Positions 37,693 to 48,252 of a DNA stretch of 64,000 nucleotides are shown in pieces. This DNA is from Rhodocollybia butyracea (taxonomy: Eukaryota; Basidiomycota; Agaricomycetes; Agaricales; Omphalotaceae). The stretch's first letter is position 1, and every line of letters starts with the position of its first letter. A program made the translations under genes and the position numbers. The stretch is from NCBI GenBank assembly GCA_015501585.1, contig JADNRY010000084.1, positions 62,001 through 126,000 of the forward strand, given 5' to 3'. Under the pieces are notes generated by a model. That model had not been told where the DNA came from and ran no database searches. It worked only from the letters and a program-made list of their open reading frames with translations.

Positions 37693-38634
37693 AAGCTAGT
37701 TGGTTCTTTGCTCGCATCTTTAGTATTGTTAATGGTAATTTAATTGGAGGATGTTGGATATAGTAGTTTTGTTTGTACTTCTCACAGAATCTTTGCTCAG
37801 TCCAGAGTAGGGTAGGAAGAGCACAAATTATTTTTCCGAGGTGAGCACTACGTTTTCAATGATTTAGGTGCTCTTGGGTGATTTGATCATGAATGCTGCT
37901 GGTATTCTCCACGACGACGTGAGATTCAACTATGTCTTTGAAGCCATACCCACCCCTCTTCCCTATCCCAAACAACGGCTATCAATCTCCGGTCAAATTT
38001 GCCCCCGACCCAAGCAAGTACACTGTACAGAATTATTGATTTTGACTCGGCGTATAGAACACAGGGAGTTCGGTTGATCAATGGCACTCTTCAGATATCC
38101 AGAACTCTGCGCTGGAGGAACCGCCATTCCGGGGAGAACCCGGGAGATCGTACACAGGATATAACTTGTAGAGTTTGGTGGGCCTATTCTTTACTCGATG
38201 TAACATCTTCCTGCTCAGCAGCTTGTTCGCGTAGACTGAGCTTTACATCAGCTACTGTAAACATCTTGTTTACTTACGAGACTATGGCAGCCCCCCGTAA
38301 TTCTCCTTATATACGATCCGGATGAAGAACTGGTAACAATTCTTAAATCTACTCGCGTAGCGGATATGCCGCCGGATCGTGCGTGTGTACAGGCTTACAG
38401 CTGCTCCCTCGTTCTGACATCACTGCCGCTGGTGCCTCGTAATACAATACCATTTTTACCATCAATGTTTCCGATAGAATTTCATTTGCCTCTATCCGGG
38501 TTGTCACCTCTATTCCGCCTGTATCAGTGTGTCAGTATTTAAGGACGGATTATTGTATTATAACGGGGTTGGTATGATGATGCTATTTTTCGTTTAAAAG
38601 TAGACAGCCTGAAGGGCTCGCTGGTTTCTTGATC
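37693..38634. other. Intergenic region with a decayed kinase-like fragment
   Basis: Besides the pseudogene fragment at 37865-38150, this stretch of about 940 bases shows nothing recognisable. It presumably includes the promoter of the membrane protein that follows. Confidence 0.5.
37865..38150 (+). pseudogene. Decayed partial copy of the kinase-like gene at 40434-41658
   Basis: The fragment aligns in nucleotide and protein sequence with the last exon of the kinase-like gene 3.5 kb downstream. It reads VLLGDLIMNAAGILHDDVRFN where the intact gene has VLLDDLNAAGILHGDVRFNN, and QICPRPKQVHC where the gene has QICPRHNQIHL. The N-terminal half of the gene is absent. The frame shifts before the end, and the catalytic-loop Gly is changed to Asp. 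It is best read as a truncated tandem duplicate. Confidence 0.75.
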
Positions 38635-40046
38635 ATGACCGCAGTGTCATTCCTCCATGCTAATTTTGCAGTTCTACCGATTGTCTCGCTACTTTATGGT
38701 GCCTTTGTGGTTCTCTTCGTAACTTCAATGTCAATTGGTGTGTATCGACACTCGCGACGAGATACTCAGTTACCCAGAGGGAACAAGAAGGCAGTACGAA
38801 GAGCACGACTGAATTTCCTGAAAAGGCCACTCTCTATGGGTAGCATGGCCGTATTCTGCATAATCACAGTGGTTGGTGGATCGCTACCCATGATAGTATA
38901 GCACCGCTGAGATTTTCTTCAAAAGCATTTTATCAATTCATTCACCCGTTTCTTTGATGCAGTGGTGAATTTTGAGGGTGGCAAGGCCCCTTTGTTGTAC
39001 TATAACGACCTTTCCAGGCCGTCGAACCTTCTCAGAAACGGTAGCTTGCTAGCATCCTTGATTTTATGCGATGTCATGATTGTCTGTGAATCTCTTCAAT
39101 CGTCTTATGAGCTGCTGATAACCATGATCAGATATACAGAGTTTATGTCATTTGGGGCTATAACATAGTGGTCATAATCCCTTCTATTCTGTCTTTGACC
39201 GGGTTCACAGGTATATCTATCCCATGTTCCTGAGTTTTAAGTTCAAAATCTGGCACAGTTTGCGCGATTGGTGGAACATACGAGTTCAGTCGTTTTGAAC
39301 CAGGGATGAACATTTTCGTATCGATGGCCAAACATTGGGTAGATGGGGATGCATTCTTTACCCTCGCGTACGTATACAGCCATATCGAAACACCCTAACT
39401 TAATTTCTCCTAGAACAAACCTTTACAGCACTGGTAAGTACAGTTTGTGATGCGACTCGGAAATATTTTATGTTGACTTCGTCGTAGTTATGATTGCATG
39501 GCGCATTTGGTCAGTTAACAGAGGCATTAAAAATCTGTCAAATAACAGGAATAGCTTGATGGTGTGCTCACATAATATCATCTACCAGTTGAATTGAACT
39601 TACGATTACTCTAGAGAGTTCTTTCGATATTCGTTGAGAGCGCGGCGATTTACACGTATGTGCACAAGCCTAGAATTTTTGATGAAATCCATTCGAAACA
39701 TCTATCTATCAGCTCCTGGGCACTCATGTTTATCATCATATATGCATCGGGTTCGAATCTGCAATATCCAGCTGTGGATATGGGTCCATCTATAGCTGGG
39801 ATCTCGTTCATGCTGATTAACTTGCGCATTGGGCTTGGTTGGGCACAGCAGGCGACTAACCATACCTTAGGAGTTGGCAGCTGGGCTGTAGCAAGACGGT
39901 CTGCGCGATATCAGCTTGAACCCATTGATTTTCGTAACAGCAACAGCACTGTTGAGTCAGTTATTGTGAACGTCACCCGTATAACGGAGAATAACCGTGG
40001 TTTCATCGAAAACGAGTATAGGGAAAATAGTAATGAGTCTGCCTAA
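38635..40046 (+). CDS. Multi-pass (about 7-TM) membrane protein of a basidiomycete family
   Basis: Starts MTAVSFLHANFAVLPIVSLLYGAFVVLF with a first membrane segment. Further hydrophobic segments include VVVIIPSILSLTGFTVCAIGG, NLYSTVMIAWRIWSVNRG and SSWALMFIIIYASGSNLQYPAVDM. The loop WRIWSVNR between segments is typical of a very large, uncharacterised Agaricomycete family of integral membrane proteins. Asn-rich C-terminal tail. Function is unknown. Exon borders between about 38860 and 39240 are uncertain. Confidence 0.65.
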
Positions 40047-40433
40047 AAATGTAGTTTAATGTACGACAAAGTTGGAATAGTCTGTAATCACTTTACTTCT
40101 ACAAGTCACGAAGTTTACTAAGTACTGTATTTCTGACCTGGTAGGCTGCGTCATGTTGAGCATATTTTCCTCGTGTAATCGTATCTCGCAACCTGTTTTA
40201 CAATACAGTAGATATATTGGAATAACAACCCAATTCTGACGGTTTAAACGATACTTAATACTGAGTGGGTTGTGACTCGTCAATGTCATAGATCAGCATA
40301 GGTCGTAGCCTGGCTAGCCGTCTTGTAGTTAGTGAAGAAAAGTCGTTCTACATAGGTCGCGACTTGTGACATAACCTCACATGACCGTGTCGGATCGGCT
40401 GTGTATTTCTGATATATTTTAGGGCGCATTTCA

Positions 40434-41658
40434 ATGGCAATGTCTTCCGAATCCAAGATTTCTCAAATCTCAAATCCGTTAGATGTAAGCTTGGGACTTC
40501 TCTTTTACAATATGCTCATTGGGATTTAACAGCCTTTTGCCTTCTTCTCCTCTGTTACCCTACTTGGACTAGCGAGCACCAATACACATTTGTCACGAAC
40601 AGAATCATTTCCGCCAAAGCGCAACACCTATGACCGAAAAACTCCTGGACCGGAGGGATTAGAGTCTGACTGGGATCCTATCTCTCCTCCTGTTGACCGA
40701 CTACACGCGGATCTCGAAATTGTCGACCAGCTGAGCGAAGGGAGAATTGGGATGGTGTTCACGGCACGGCTCGTTAACTTACGAAGATCTTTGCGTGGCG
40801 AAATTGCTCCCGCTCACTCTCTTCCACTCCCATCGCAATTCTGCGTCAAACTGGCTAAACCAGAATACATTCGGAGCCTTGCACGGGAAGCCTGGTTCTA
40901 CGAGCAACTGTCGAAAAAGGAAGGGTATCCAGGCGCTGTTACTCCCGTCTGCTTTGGATTTTTTACCTGTCCGCTGGCTAGTGAATCTGATGTTCAGATC
41001 CCCGCATGGTCTTCTGTACGCATCCAACCAGAGGCACCAAGTTATACCCGGGCAGGCGAGGAGCCCGTTTATGATTTTTACATAGATGATCGGGACGTAA
41101 AATACCTTCACTCTTATTTTGATGACGACCGAACCTCCCACCTTAAATCTCGGTGGCACTTGAAACAGTGGCGAGAAAGGGCGGATCGATCTCCGGTTGT
41201 TGGAACCCTTATAACAGAGCGAATAGGTGAACCTCTCCGGCCCAAAGACTTCCCTAATGCAACTTCCACGATTCGAAAGGGTGTAAATCATTTTTCAAAA
41301 GAGGCCGAGTGAGTGCCGGATGATTTCAACATCTTCGATGATCTCTCAATATTCTTGGCACTGTAGAACTGAAATCATGGTGCTCTTGGATGACTTGAAT
41401 GCTGCGGGTATTCTGCACGGCGATGTGAGATTCAACAACATCCTTCGGGACCTTTCGTCTGGCTCTGAACTCAATCATTGGTTCTCAGCCGCTAGTCAAA
41501 TCTGCCCGCGACACAATCAAATACACCTGTACAGAATCATTGACTTTGACCGGGCGTGCAGATGGAACACGGATAATCCAGTCGATCAGTGGCGTTTTGC
41601 AAGAATCCAAAGTACCACATTGGAGGAGCCACCGTTTTGGGGTGATTGTACGCAGTGA
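40434..41658 (+). CDS. Protein-kinase-like protein
   Basis: MAMSSESKIS... opens the protein. A kinase-like core follows: IVDQLSEGRIGMVFTARL in the P-loop position, FCVKLAKPEYIRSLAREAWFYEQL (Lys and alpha-C Glu), AAGILHGDVRFNNIL (catalytic loop Asp and Asn) and LYRIIDFDRAC (DFD in place of DFG). It is about 370 residues, shorter than a canonical kinase. The C-lobe after the metal-binding loop is very short, as in small fungal kinase-like proteins common in basidiomycetes. Activity is uncertain. Introns are at about 40485-40530 and 41311-41368. Confidence 0.75.
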
Positions 41659-41880
41659 TTGCTGCACACGATGGAGCTGTTTCTAAAGGAGGCTTGATGA
41701 AATTCTGTGGTTGGTAGAGTGCGGCTGGCTTGCAGATGTTGACCTTTAGAACAAGGAGTCGTAGTAGCTCGTTATGTATGTTCTAGATCACTACGTATAG
41801 GGCACTTCTTGCGCTTCGTGATATCGATATAATCAAAGACTGAGCTGGAACAAAAATTGGACTGAATGTTCTGGTTCTAC

Positions 41881-41977
41881 TGGCCAACGTGGGGATCGAA
41901 CCCAAGACCTTCGCGTAATACACATGAAACGATTTACTATATTAGCACGACGCTCTAACCAACTGAGCTAGTCGGCC
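41881..41977 (-). tRNA. tRNA-Ile (AAT anticodon) with approximately 23-nt intron
   Basis: Minus-strand sequence starts GGCCGAC and ends GTTGGCC plus discriminator A, giving a 7-bp acceptor stem with one G-T pair. Box A (TAGCTCAGTTGGTTAGAG) and box B (GGTTCGATCC) are present. The anticodon stem TCGTG/CGCGA encloses loop CTAATAA once an approximately 23-nt intron after the anticodon is removed, at the usual position. One T-stem pair is mismatched (T-C). Confidence 0.93.
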
Positions 41978-42046
41978 ATAAAATGCAAGAAATTTCCTGA
42001 GATTGAGTCTGGGTGTCGGGCGCCTATCGACTACTCTTTCTGCTTT

Positions 42047-43727
42047 ATGACCAAATTGAGAAAAGAGTCTCGGGATATTCCATCCTCCCCATCGAAACCT
42101 CTCCGAATTCTCGCGTCTGGTACTTTGTTCTATACTCACACTCTAGCTGTTCCATGCCATCCAGCTCCATCAACAGTAATTCGGGCTCACTCGGTGACAA
42201 AAACTCGCGGGGGCTCAGCTAGCTCTATACTTTCTCTCCTGGCTCAGTTTCCTAGCACAGTAGAATCCATCCTCGTCGCATCTCTGGGAGGAAACAACGA
42301 GGGACAAATTCTTATCAAGAATTTGGAGAAAGAGGGCGTTCAGACCAGATATTGTAAGGTATGGCCTGATTCTGGAGTTCCTAGTGCTTGGGTTATTCAA
42401 GCCAGTACGTTTTCTTTTCTTCTACGCACGTATAAATATTGACTTGCTGTTAGCTGAAAACGATACCCGGACTGTCATAAACCACAATCCATTACCAGAT
42501 ATAACACACGAAGAATTCGTGTCTCTGCTCGGACCCCTGCTCATTCCCGAGAATTACATGTTTTCTTCCCCTTTGACGTCCCCGACGTTGCCCACAGCTC
42601 CAGGAACAAGCACAAACGCGTCGTCTCCGATGCTTACGCCGAACAACAGTCCAGCACCCTTTGACTGGATCCATTTCGAAGGACGTTCCGTCAAAACAAC
42701 ACTCAGCAATATCACCGGCCTCGATGGTTTAGCCCGCGAACGAAAATGGCGAAGTCACTGTGTTTTCAGCGTCGATGTAGGCCGACGAAGTCGCCAGGGA
42801 ATCGAAGCGGTGAGTCTTCTATACCTTCTACTTGGTCTAAAGTATAAACTCAAAACTAACTCAGAGTTCGCGAATTCACTTCATTTAGCTCATCCCTCAC
42901 GCAGACGTCCTATTCCTCAACAAACACTATGCGCAGACTCATTCGCCGGACTACGCGACCACTCCACGGACATTCTTACTCTCGCTCATGTCCATCGCAC
43001 CTCCGCACGCGCTTCTCGTCGCCCACTGGGGCTCAGAAGGCGCTGCCGCCCTCTCGCTCCCTACAAAAGAATATTTCCAGAGCTCGGGCTGGGTGTCGGA
43101 TTCTCCTAATACTGCACATTCGTCCGTAGCTCAAACCGGCACCAACGCCGACGATATAAGATCTGTACGAACAGGTAGTGATTTCTGGGCCGGTGGAAGG
43201 AGTAGCACGCTTTCCTCGAGCGCCTTTACTGCTCAAGACAACAGTACCTACCTTGGCCACCCTTCCGCGAATTCAAAACATCGGTCACGTTCCCGTTCGC
43301 GTGGCCCGAGTCCTGTTACCTCCGGACTCGACGAGGATGACCATGATTCCGATTCTCAGGGGACTGAGGTCCCTTTCGAAGGGGAAGGAGACGTAGATGA
43401 TGGAGTTGTGGATCAAGTCGGAGCGCAAGACGCGTTTGTATCTGGCATGATCTATGCGTTGAGCAGGAGGCTTGTCCCGGGTGCTCCCTTCACTCCTTCG
43501 TCTCGCGGTGAGGATGTTTCGAACTATAATACCAAAGGAGAGAATGACAGAGGAAAGTGGAGGTTGGATGAATGTCTCCGGTGGGTCTGTCGCGTTATCC
43601 ATAGTTGTGTGATAGCTGATTATTTTGACGTAGGTTCGCTACCGAACTCGCGGGACGTAAAGCTCGAAGACGAAATTGGGTGGGGTTGGCAGATGAGATG
43701 GCGAGAGCTGGGTGGTTTGATGGGTAG
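42047..43727 (+). CDS. PfkB-family (ribokinase-like) sugar kinase
   Basis: Transfers phosphate from ATP to a sugar or nucleoside. Motifs: ILASGTLFYTHTLAVP at the N-terminus, GGSASSILSLLAQF and VASLGGNNEG (substrate side), DWIHFEGRS, and the C-terminal PfkB signature VGAQDAFVSGMIYAL with the catalytic Asp. The family consensus is GAGDAF; here the third residue is Gln. An unusually long Ser-rich insertion (HRSRSRSRGPSP) sits before the signature. It ends MARAGWFDG. The ketohexokinase-like subgroup is the closest by motif, but substrate is not certain. The tRNA-Ile gene lies 70 bases upstream on the other strand. Confidence 0.85.
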
Positions 43728-44270
43728 ATCTTTGCAATGCTAGAACGCCAAGTACATACGAATATACCACAGCAAGTGCTATGTACCTCAAACATAGGTT
43801 GGAGTGGAGCACACCACTATCTAGAACAGGCTGCCAACCTCACTTCCACTTCCACTCATTAGCTTGTCAATACGTATGGCTTCGTGGGGAAATGGTAACG
43901 TGTTTGACTTTCCCAATTGCGTGGTCGACTCCTGGGGTCATATTAGGAGTGTAGGGATATTTTTTTTCTTTCAAGTCTAGTAAAGATGTTCCAGCAGTGC
44001 ATATATTTCAAACCATTCCGATGCAACCTCCTTACACATGGATATATCGCGATGTTTTTTGCGAGGGAACTGTCTGGGAAACTCGGTTTTCGGTCCTCTT
44101 GTACTATTTCTGATACTTAACTCATGCTACCTACCCAACCAAATTATAATCCAAATTATAATCTACTATAGGGTGTGAACGGCTACGCAAACGCCAAAAC
44201 AAGTTTATACGTTATAAAGAAATACAACGGCCCAGGACACATAATGCGGTATGGGTCTACCTTGGTTTAC
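43728..44270. other. Intergenic region, nothing firm
   Basis: About 540 bases. The only hint is a tRNA-like stretch near 43878-43950 that does not fold properly (see rejected items). Confidence 0.4.
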
Positions 44271-45187
44271 TTACTCCGAATCCGCGTTCTCTTCAGCCTC
44301 GATGATTTTCACCCCTTCATTCTTCAACATTGTAATAATCTCCTTCCAAAGCGCATCGAGCTCCTCATAATCATCCTGGATGAACTTTGCATATTCTGCC
44401 ACTCCATAGCCAATGCAAACGGGACACGGCATGGCCCATCTAAAAAAATAAATCAGATAAGAGTTGAACAAAAGGGTTAACAAAAGGAGTATGTACCCGC
44501 AATTGGTGAATAATTCCGGAAATCTATATGAATCAGTTCTGGATCAGCACTTGACCCCGGATAGACAATAAGCACTCGCCTCCCACTGAATCCCCCACAC
44601 CCCGGGCACACCTCCCTAGAGTTCTGGCACTCTGGGCAGACAAAACGCCGCCTGAGGAAGCTTGCAGAGGCTTTAACGAGCCCCCCACGCAGCTTTTTGT
44701 ATTTCACTGACTTGACTAGACGAGTGGATTCTGGATTGGGCGTCCTATCACCTTGAAGAACTAATTGCTCCATAGCGATATCGATAGCAATCGCCGGATC
44801 ATAATCGCTGTAGTTACGCATGAATCTGGGGTAGTATATATCGACCAGAAGCTTTTGTTCGTTCTGAGACGAGTCTGCGGTGGACTTCGTGGGGGTGTCA
44901 CTGGCGGCGGTCTCAGCAGAGCTGGATTTGGATGAACGATAAACTTTGCGAACATCTGTGATGATGAATGGTTTGGATCCCAATTCTTTAGAGTGCGCAT
45001 CCTCGATGAGTAAGATGGTTCGTTTGTCGCGAGCAGCCTCGAGGTGCTCTTTTGCCAATTCAAGAGCGAGGAGGTTGTTGAATGTTTGGCATGTGAGAAT
45101 GAGGCACCGTTTATCCGACAGGGAGAGGTGTGAGATGATAGTGAGTTGGAGTTCTGGAGATATCGTGAGGAGAGATGGTGAAGACAT
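44271..45187 (-). CDS. F-box-like protein with a Cys-rich zinc module
   Basis: The minus strand starts MSSPSLLTISPELQLTIISHLSLSDKRCLILTCQ, which matches an F-box helix pattern for binding Skp1. A central region with a Ser/Thr-rich linker is followed by FVCPECQNSREVCPGCGGFSGRR, two CxxC pairs likely to bind zinc. After an intron at about 44445-44498, a last exon encodes WAMPCPVCIGYGVAEYAKF and a helical end. The only GT donor and AG acceptor here leave the last exon one base out of frame. A non-canonical splice, a sequencing error or a mutation is possible. Partners are unknown. Confidence 0.65.
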
Positions 45188-46419
45188 AGAGAAGGAGAGT
45201 GACAGGGGTAGTTTTCTATGAGTAATATCACCAAAAGCATGATTGATGTCGGATCGGCCTGGAACGGCACGGTACGGTAACGAAAGGTTCTGTCTTTAAG
45301 ATGCTTTGCATCGTGAGCCTATGGCTTAATGTGACGCAGAGTGGGTGAGCTCTGAAATCCCGTATCAGTAGAATCAACATTTAGTTACACTTTCTTGGAT
45401 TGCTGGAGTGTGGGGACTTCCATCCAGACAACGATCGCGACTTGCGAGTGTGGGCCATCGCGCCAAGCGCGTGGCAGGTACAAGTCCTGTAACCTATTAT
45501 TGTCATTTTATAAGTGCAGAAACATGTATCTTCAAAAATCAAATCTTCTCATTCAAGATGCGACGTATCATCCATGACCTACTTCCCCATCGCCGGCACC
45601 CACCCTGCACTAGTGGACGTTAAAACGTCGATGTTAGAACATCCTCGATTCCTTATGGCACAGGTAGGCTAGAGAAAAGATTGACTCGTAACTGGCTAGA
45701 ATTTCTGCTGTTTTGTCCTTGACGAGTTCTGAAATTCTGGGCCAACCTCTAAGCCTCTCAAGCACAGTGAAGTGAAGCTGTGTCTCTGCTTAACTAGGAT
45801 ATTGGGTAATGGTTTAAAGGTGTTGGCATTGATAATGAGGTAACTTTGAGGTCCTGAGGAGAGCAATCTGGTATCGACAATGTTTTTACAGATAGAATGG
45901 CCAGAACTGTCACAGCTATAATATCTTTGCTCACGATAGGTGCTGCAAACAGAGATTTGTGAGCAACGAATAGAAGCCCAAGTCAATATACTTGCTGAGA
46001 ACACAGCTATTGTTCTGTATCTCTGTTTGTTCTTCAACGACATTACAAGCCAGTATCTCCTGCTTTTGAAGTTACATTGCTGAAAGGGCCAGGCAAGGAA
46101 GGGCTTCTGGCATTTGGAATTGAGCAAATGCTGGCTTGTTCAGCGGTAGTAGAACTTGCTGCCCATGGACATTTGAAAACATCCATCTCATGTACAGTCT
46201 TTGACCAGCCAATGAGACATACCTTTCAATGAGACAAACAATGAGAACGGCCACGCCTTCTACTTGTACACTTCCACAAATATTTTAGGAATAGATATAT
46301 ATACATTTTACACTCTCTGAACAAGTTCTCGGTCCAAGTAGCCCATTGATGCTTATCCTGTATTAAGGTTTTTCAAGAGCCTAACATGAAATCATCAGTT
46401 TTGGTAGTATGGGCATGGT
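45188..46419. other. Intergenic region without a recognisable gene
   Basis: About 1.2 kb between the F-box gene and the copia element. Only short unrelated reading frames are seen. Confidence 0.5.
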
Positions 46420-46846
46420 TGTTAAAGGGAGTAACTTCGGAGTAAGGAGTCCCGCCCCCTGCCTCTTCTGCTTCCGGTATTGGTGGGACGTGTTTCGTCT
46501 ACGGTATGGTTTATCCTCCTGAGGGGAGGATTATTCACCCTTCCTTTTTATATTATTTGTCTTACCTATTTCGTTTATCCGAGTGCCTCTCATTGACTTG
46601 GCAGTTTCATGGAGTTACTTATATACAGGACATGTTGTCCTTTACCCTCAGTTGTTTGTCTTACGCACTTCTGAGGGTAAGTTTACTTTATTTATTCCCC
46701 TGTAATACTCATGCTTACGCTTGTGTATCTAGCTTAGCTTATACATGTCTTACAGGTACAATAACGAGTCGTTTGTCTTATGCACTTCTGAGGCTTAGCT
46801 TATACGTGTCTTACAGGTTATGGGCCCCGCCTATCACTGTTAAACA
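46420..46846 (+). repeat. Putative 5' LTR of the copia element
   Basis: The block begins TGTTAAAGGGAGTAAC and ends CACTGTTAAACA, so it has TG...CA termini and sits 43 bases before the gag ATG. It contains internal direct repeats: TTGTCTTANGCACTTCTGAGG at about 46660 and 46772, and TTAGCTTATACNTGTCTTACAGGT at about 46734 and 46794. The partner LTR is outside the window, so the limits are provisional. Confidence 0.5.
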
Positions 46847-46889
46847 CATTTCATTTATCCTCGAATAAGCGACTACACAAATCCTAAAA

Positions 46890-47659
46890 ATGGCTAGTAA
46901 CGGAGCAATACTGCCCCCGCTACCTGATATTCCTGAAGACCAAAAATTCGACGGGATACGACTAGCTTGGGCACCGATTGAAAGAAAAATCCAAGTTGCA
47001 TTGAAAGGTCAGGGCTAATTGGATACGTAGATGGAACCATTAGTATCCCCCCATTGTCCAACTACCACTGAATGCTCCTGGTACAACCGTTACACCGACC
47101 CCGGTATACTCCACGAACCCATCCAGGGATGAATGGACGTTTCGGAATGACTGGGCAAGAGGTATGATTGAGGGGTATGTTCTTGACTTGCCATCTCTTG
47201 TCCCTACCGTTGACAAGATGAACGTGTACAAGGTTTTTGAAGCCTTGAAGAACGAATTCAGGAAGTCGGATGAGATGAAGAAGATCCTCTTGGATTGTCG
47301 CCTCAGAAGCCATGTCTTCCGTGATCATGAACCTATTGATACCTTCTTCAAGACTTTGAGAGAATTGAGAAGGGAAGCGATAGAGGGAGGAAACGATGTA
47401 TTGGACAAAGTTTTCAAGGCTGTTATCTTGGCAGCTTTCCCTACTCTACCCTTTGACACCATTATCCAGAACATCACAGCGAATCCGACTGCTTATCCTA
47501 CATCGGCGTCAGTGATACAGCAAATCGTCTTTCAGTATTCTTGTACTGAGACACGTCCTGATGCTGCCGTGTCAGGGGATAGGCTCCCGCAGGCAAACAT
47601 TGCTCTTCAAGCTCGAATTGAGCATCTTGAATGCCAGCTTGCTGCGGTTACGATCGGAG
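46890..47659 (+). pseudogene. Copia gag, N-terminal part, frameshifted
   Basis: Starts MASNGAILPPLPDIPEDQKFDG and has the gag layout (PIERKIQVALKGQG, then GYVDGTISIP in another frame). After a stop-containing region, the long frame SRDEWTFRNDWARGMIEGYV runs on. It continues as the UBN2/gag helical domain (TFFKTLRELRREAIEGG) to VTIG, where the minus-strand element is inserted. At least one single-base shift near 47015 and further breaks before 47110 disable it. Confidence 0.85.
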
Positions 47660-47912
47660 TATAATGCGCCCTATGGGCAAAGTCCTTAAGAACACCGGTG
47701 AACACGACAAATAGGATACTATTGTGTGTACGACGGTGTAAAAGACTGACTAGACTCTTAAGTAATCGTACGATACTTATAGTAACGGATTTATTATATA
47801 ATTAATAATAAATAGAATGATAAGATAGACCGTTTGGTCTATCGGCGGCGTCTAGGATGACCGTATCGCCGGATACGGTCAGTGGTGATTATGGAGAGGC
47901 GGAGGCGTTACA
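47660..47912 (-). repeat. 3' LTR of the gag-only element
   Basis: This 253-bp copy is nearly identical to the right LTR and is uninterrupted. It contains two strong hairpins, at 47824-47843 (8-bp stem) and 47859-47880 (9-bp stem). Confidence 0.9.
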
Positions 47913-48252
47913 CCCTCCCCCACCAGATTAACATCAGGGATGTGAATCGAAAATGGTAATGACATCATCACCATCCAAACCATTTTTAATTTGGTTTAAC
48001 ATAGAATGATCCCGTATCAAGTACGGGATTAATTGATGCGGCGCATCAGATTTTCGGACTTGTCCGAATCAAACGATAGTGGGGTGGACCACTAGAGCAT
48101 GATTTGATTCGGAAATGTCTGAATGTTCAATGCGCAGACTCGGAAGTTTCCGAGTATTGCTTAATGAGGATTCTCAGTGAGAATCCGGGCTGAGGATAAG
48201 TAGTTATGCCCAGGTAAGGCATATTACCTGGGCGTTGGAATAAACCAATAAA

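Noticed and set aside
43878..43950. tRNA-like stretch (box-B-like GGTCGACTCC, possible 7-bp acceptor ATGGCTT)
   Set aside because: The anticodon and T stems do not pair acceptably and the box A match is poor. At most it is a tRNA remnant.
45440..45500. Box-B-like GGTACAAGTCC suggesting another tRNA
   Set aside because: No matching box A or acceptor stem was found on either strand.
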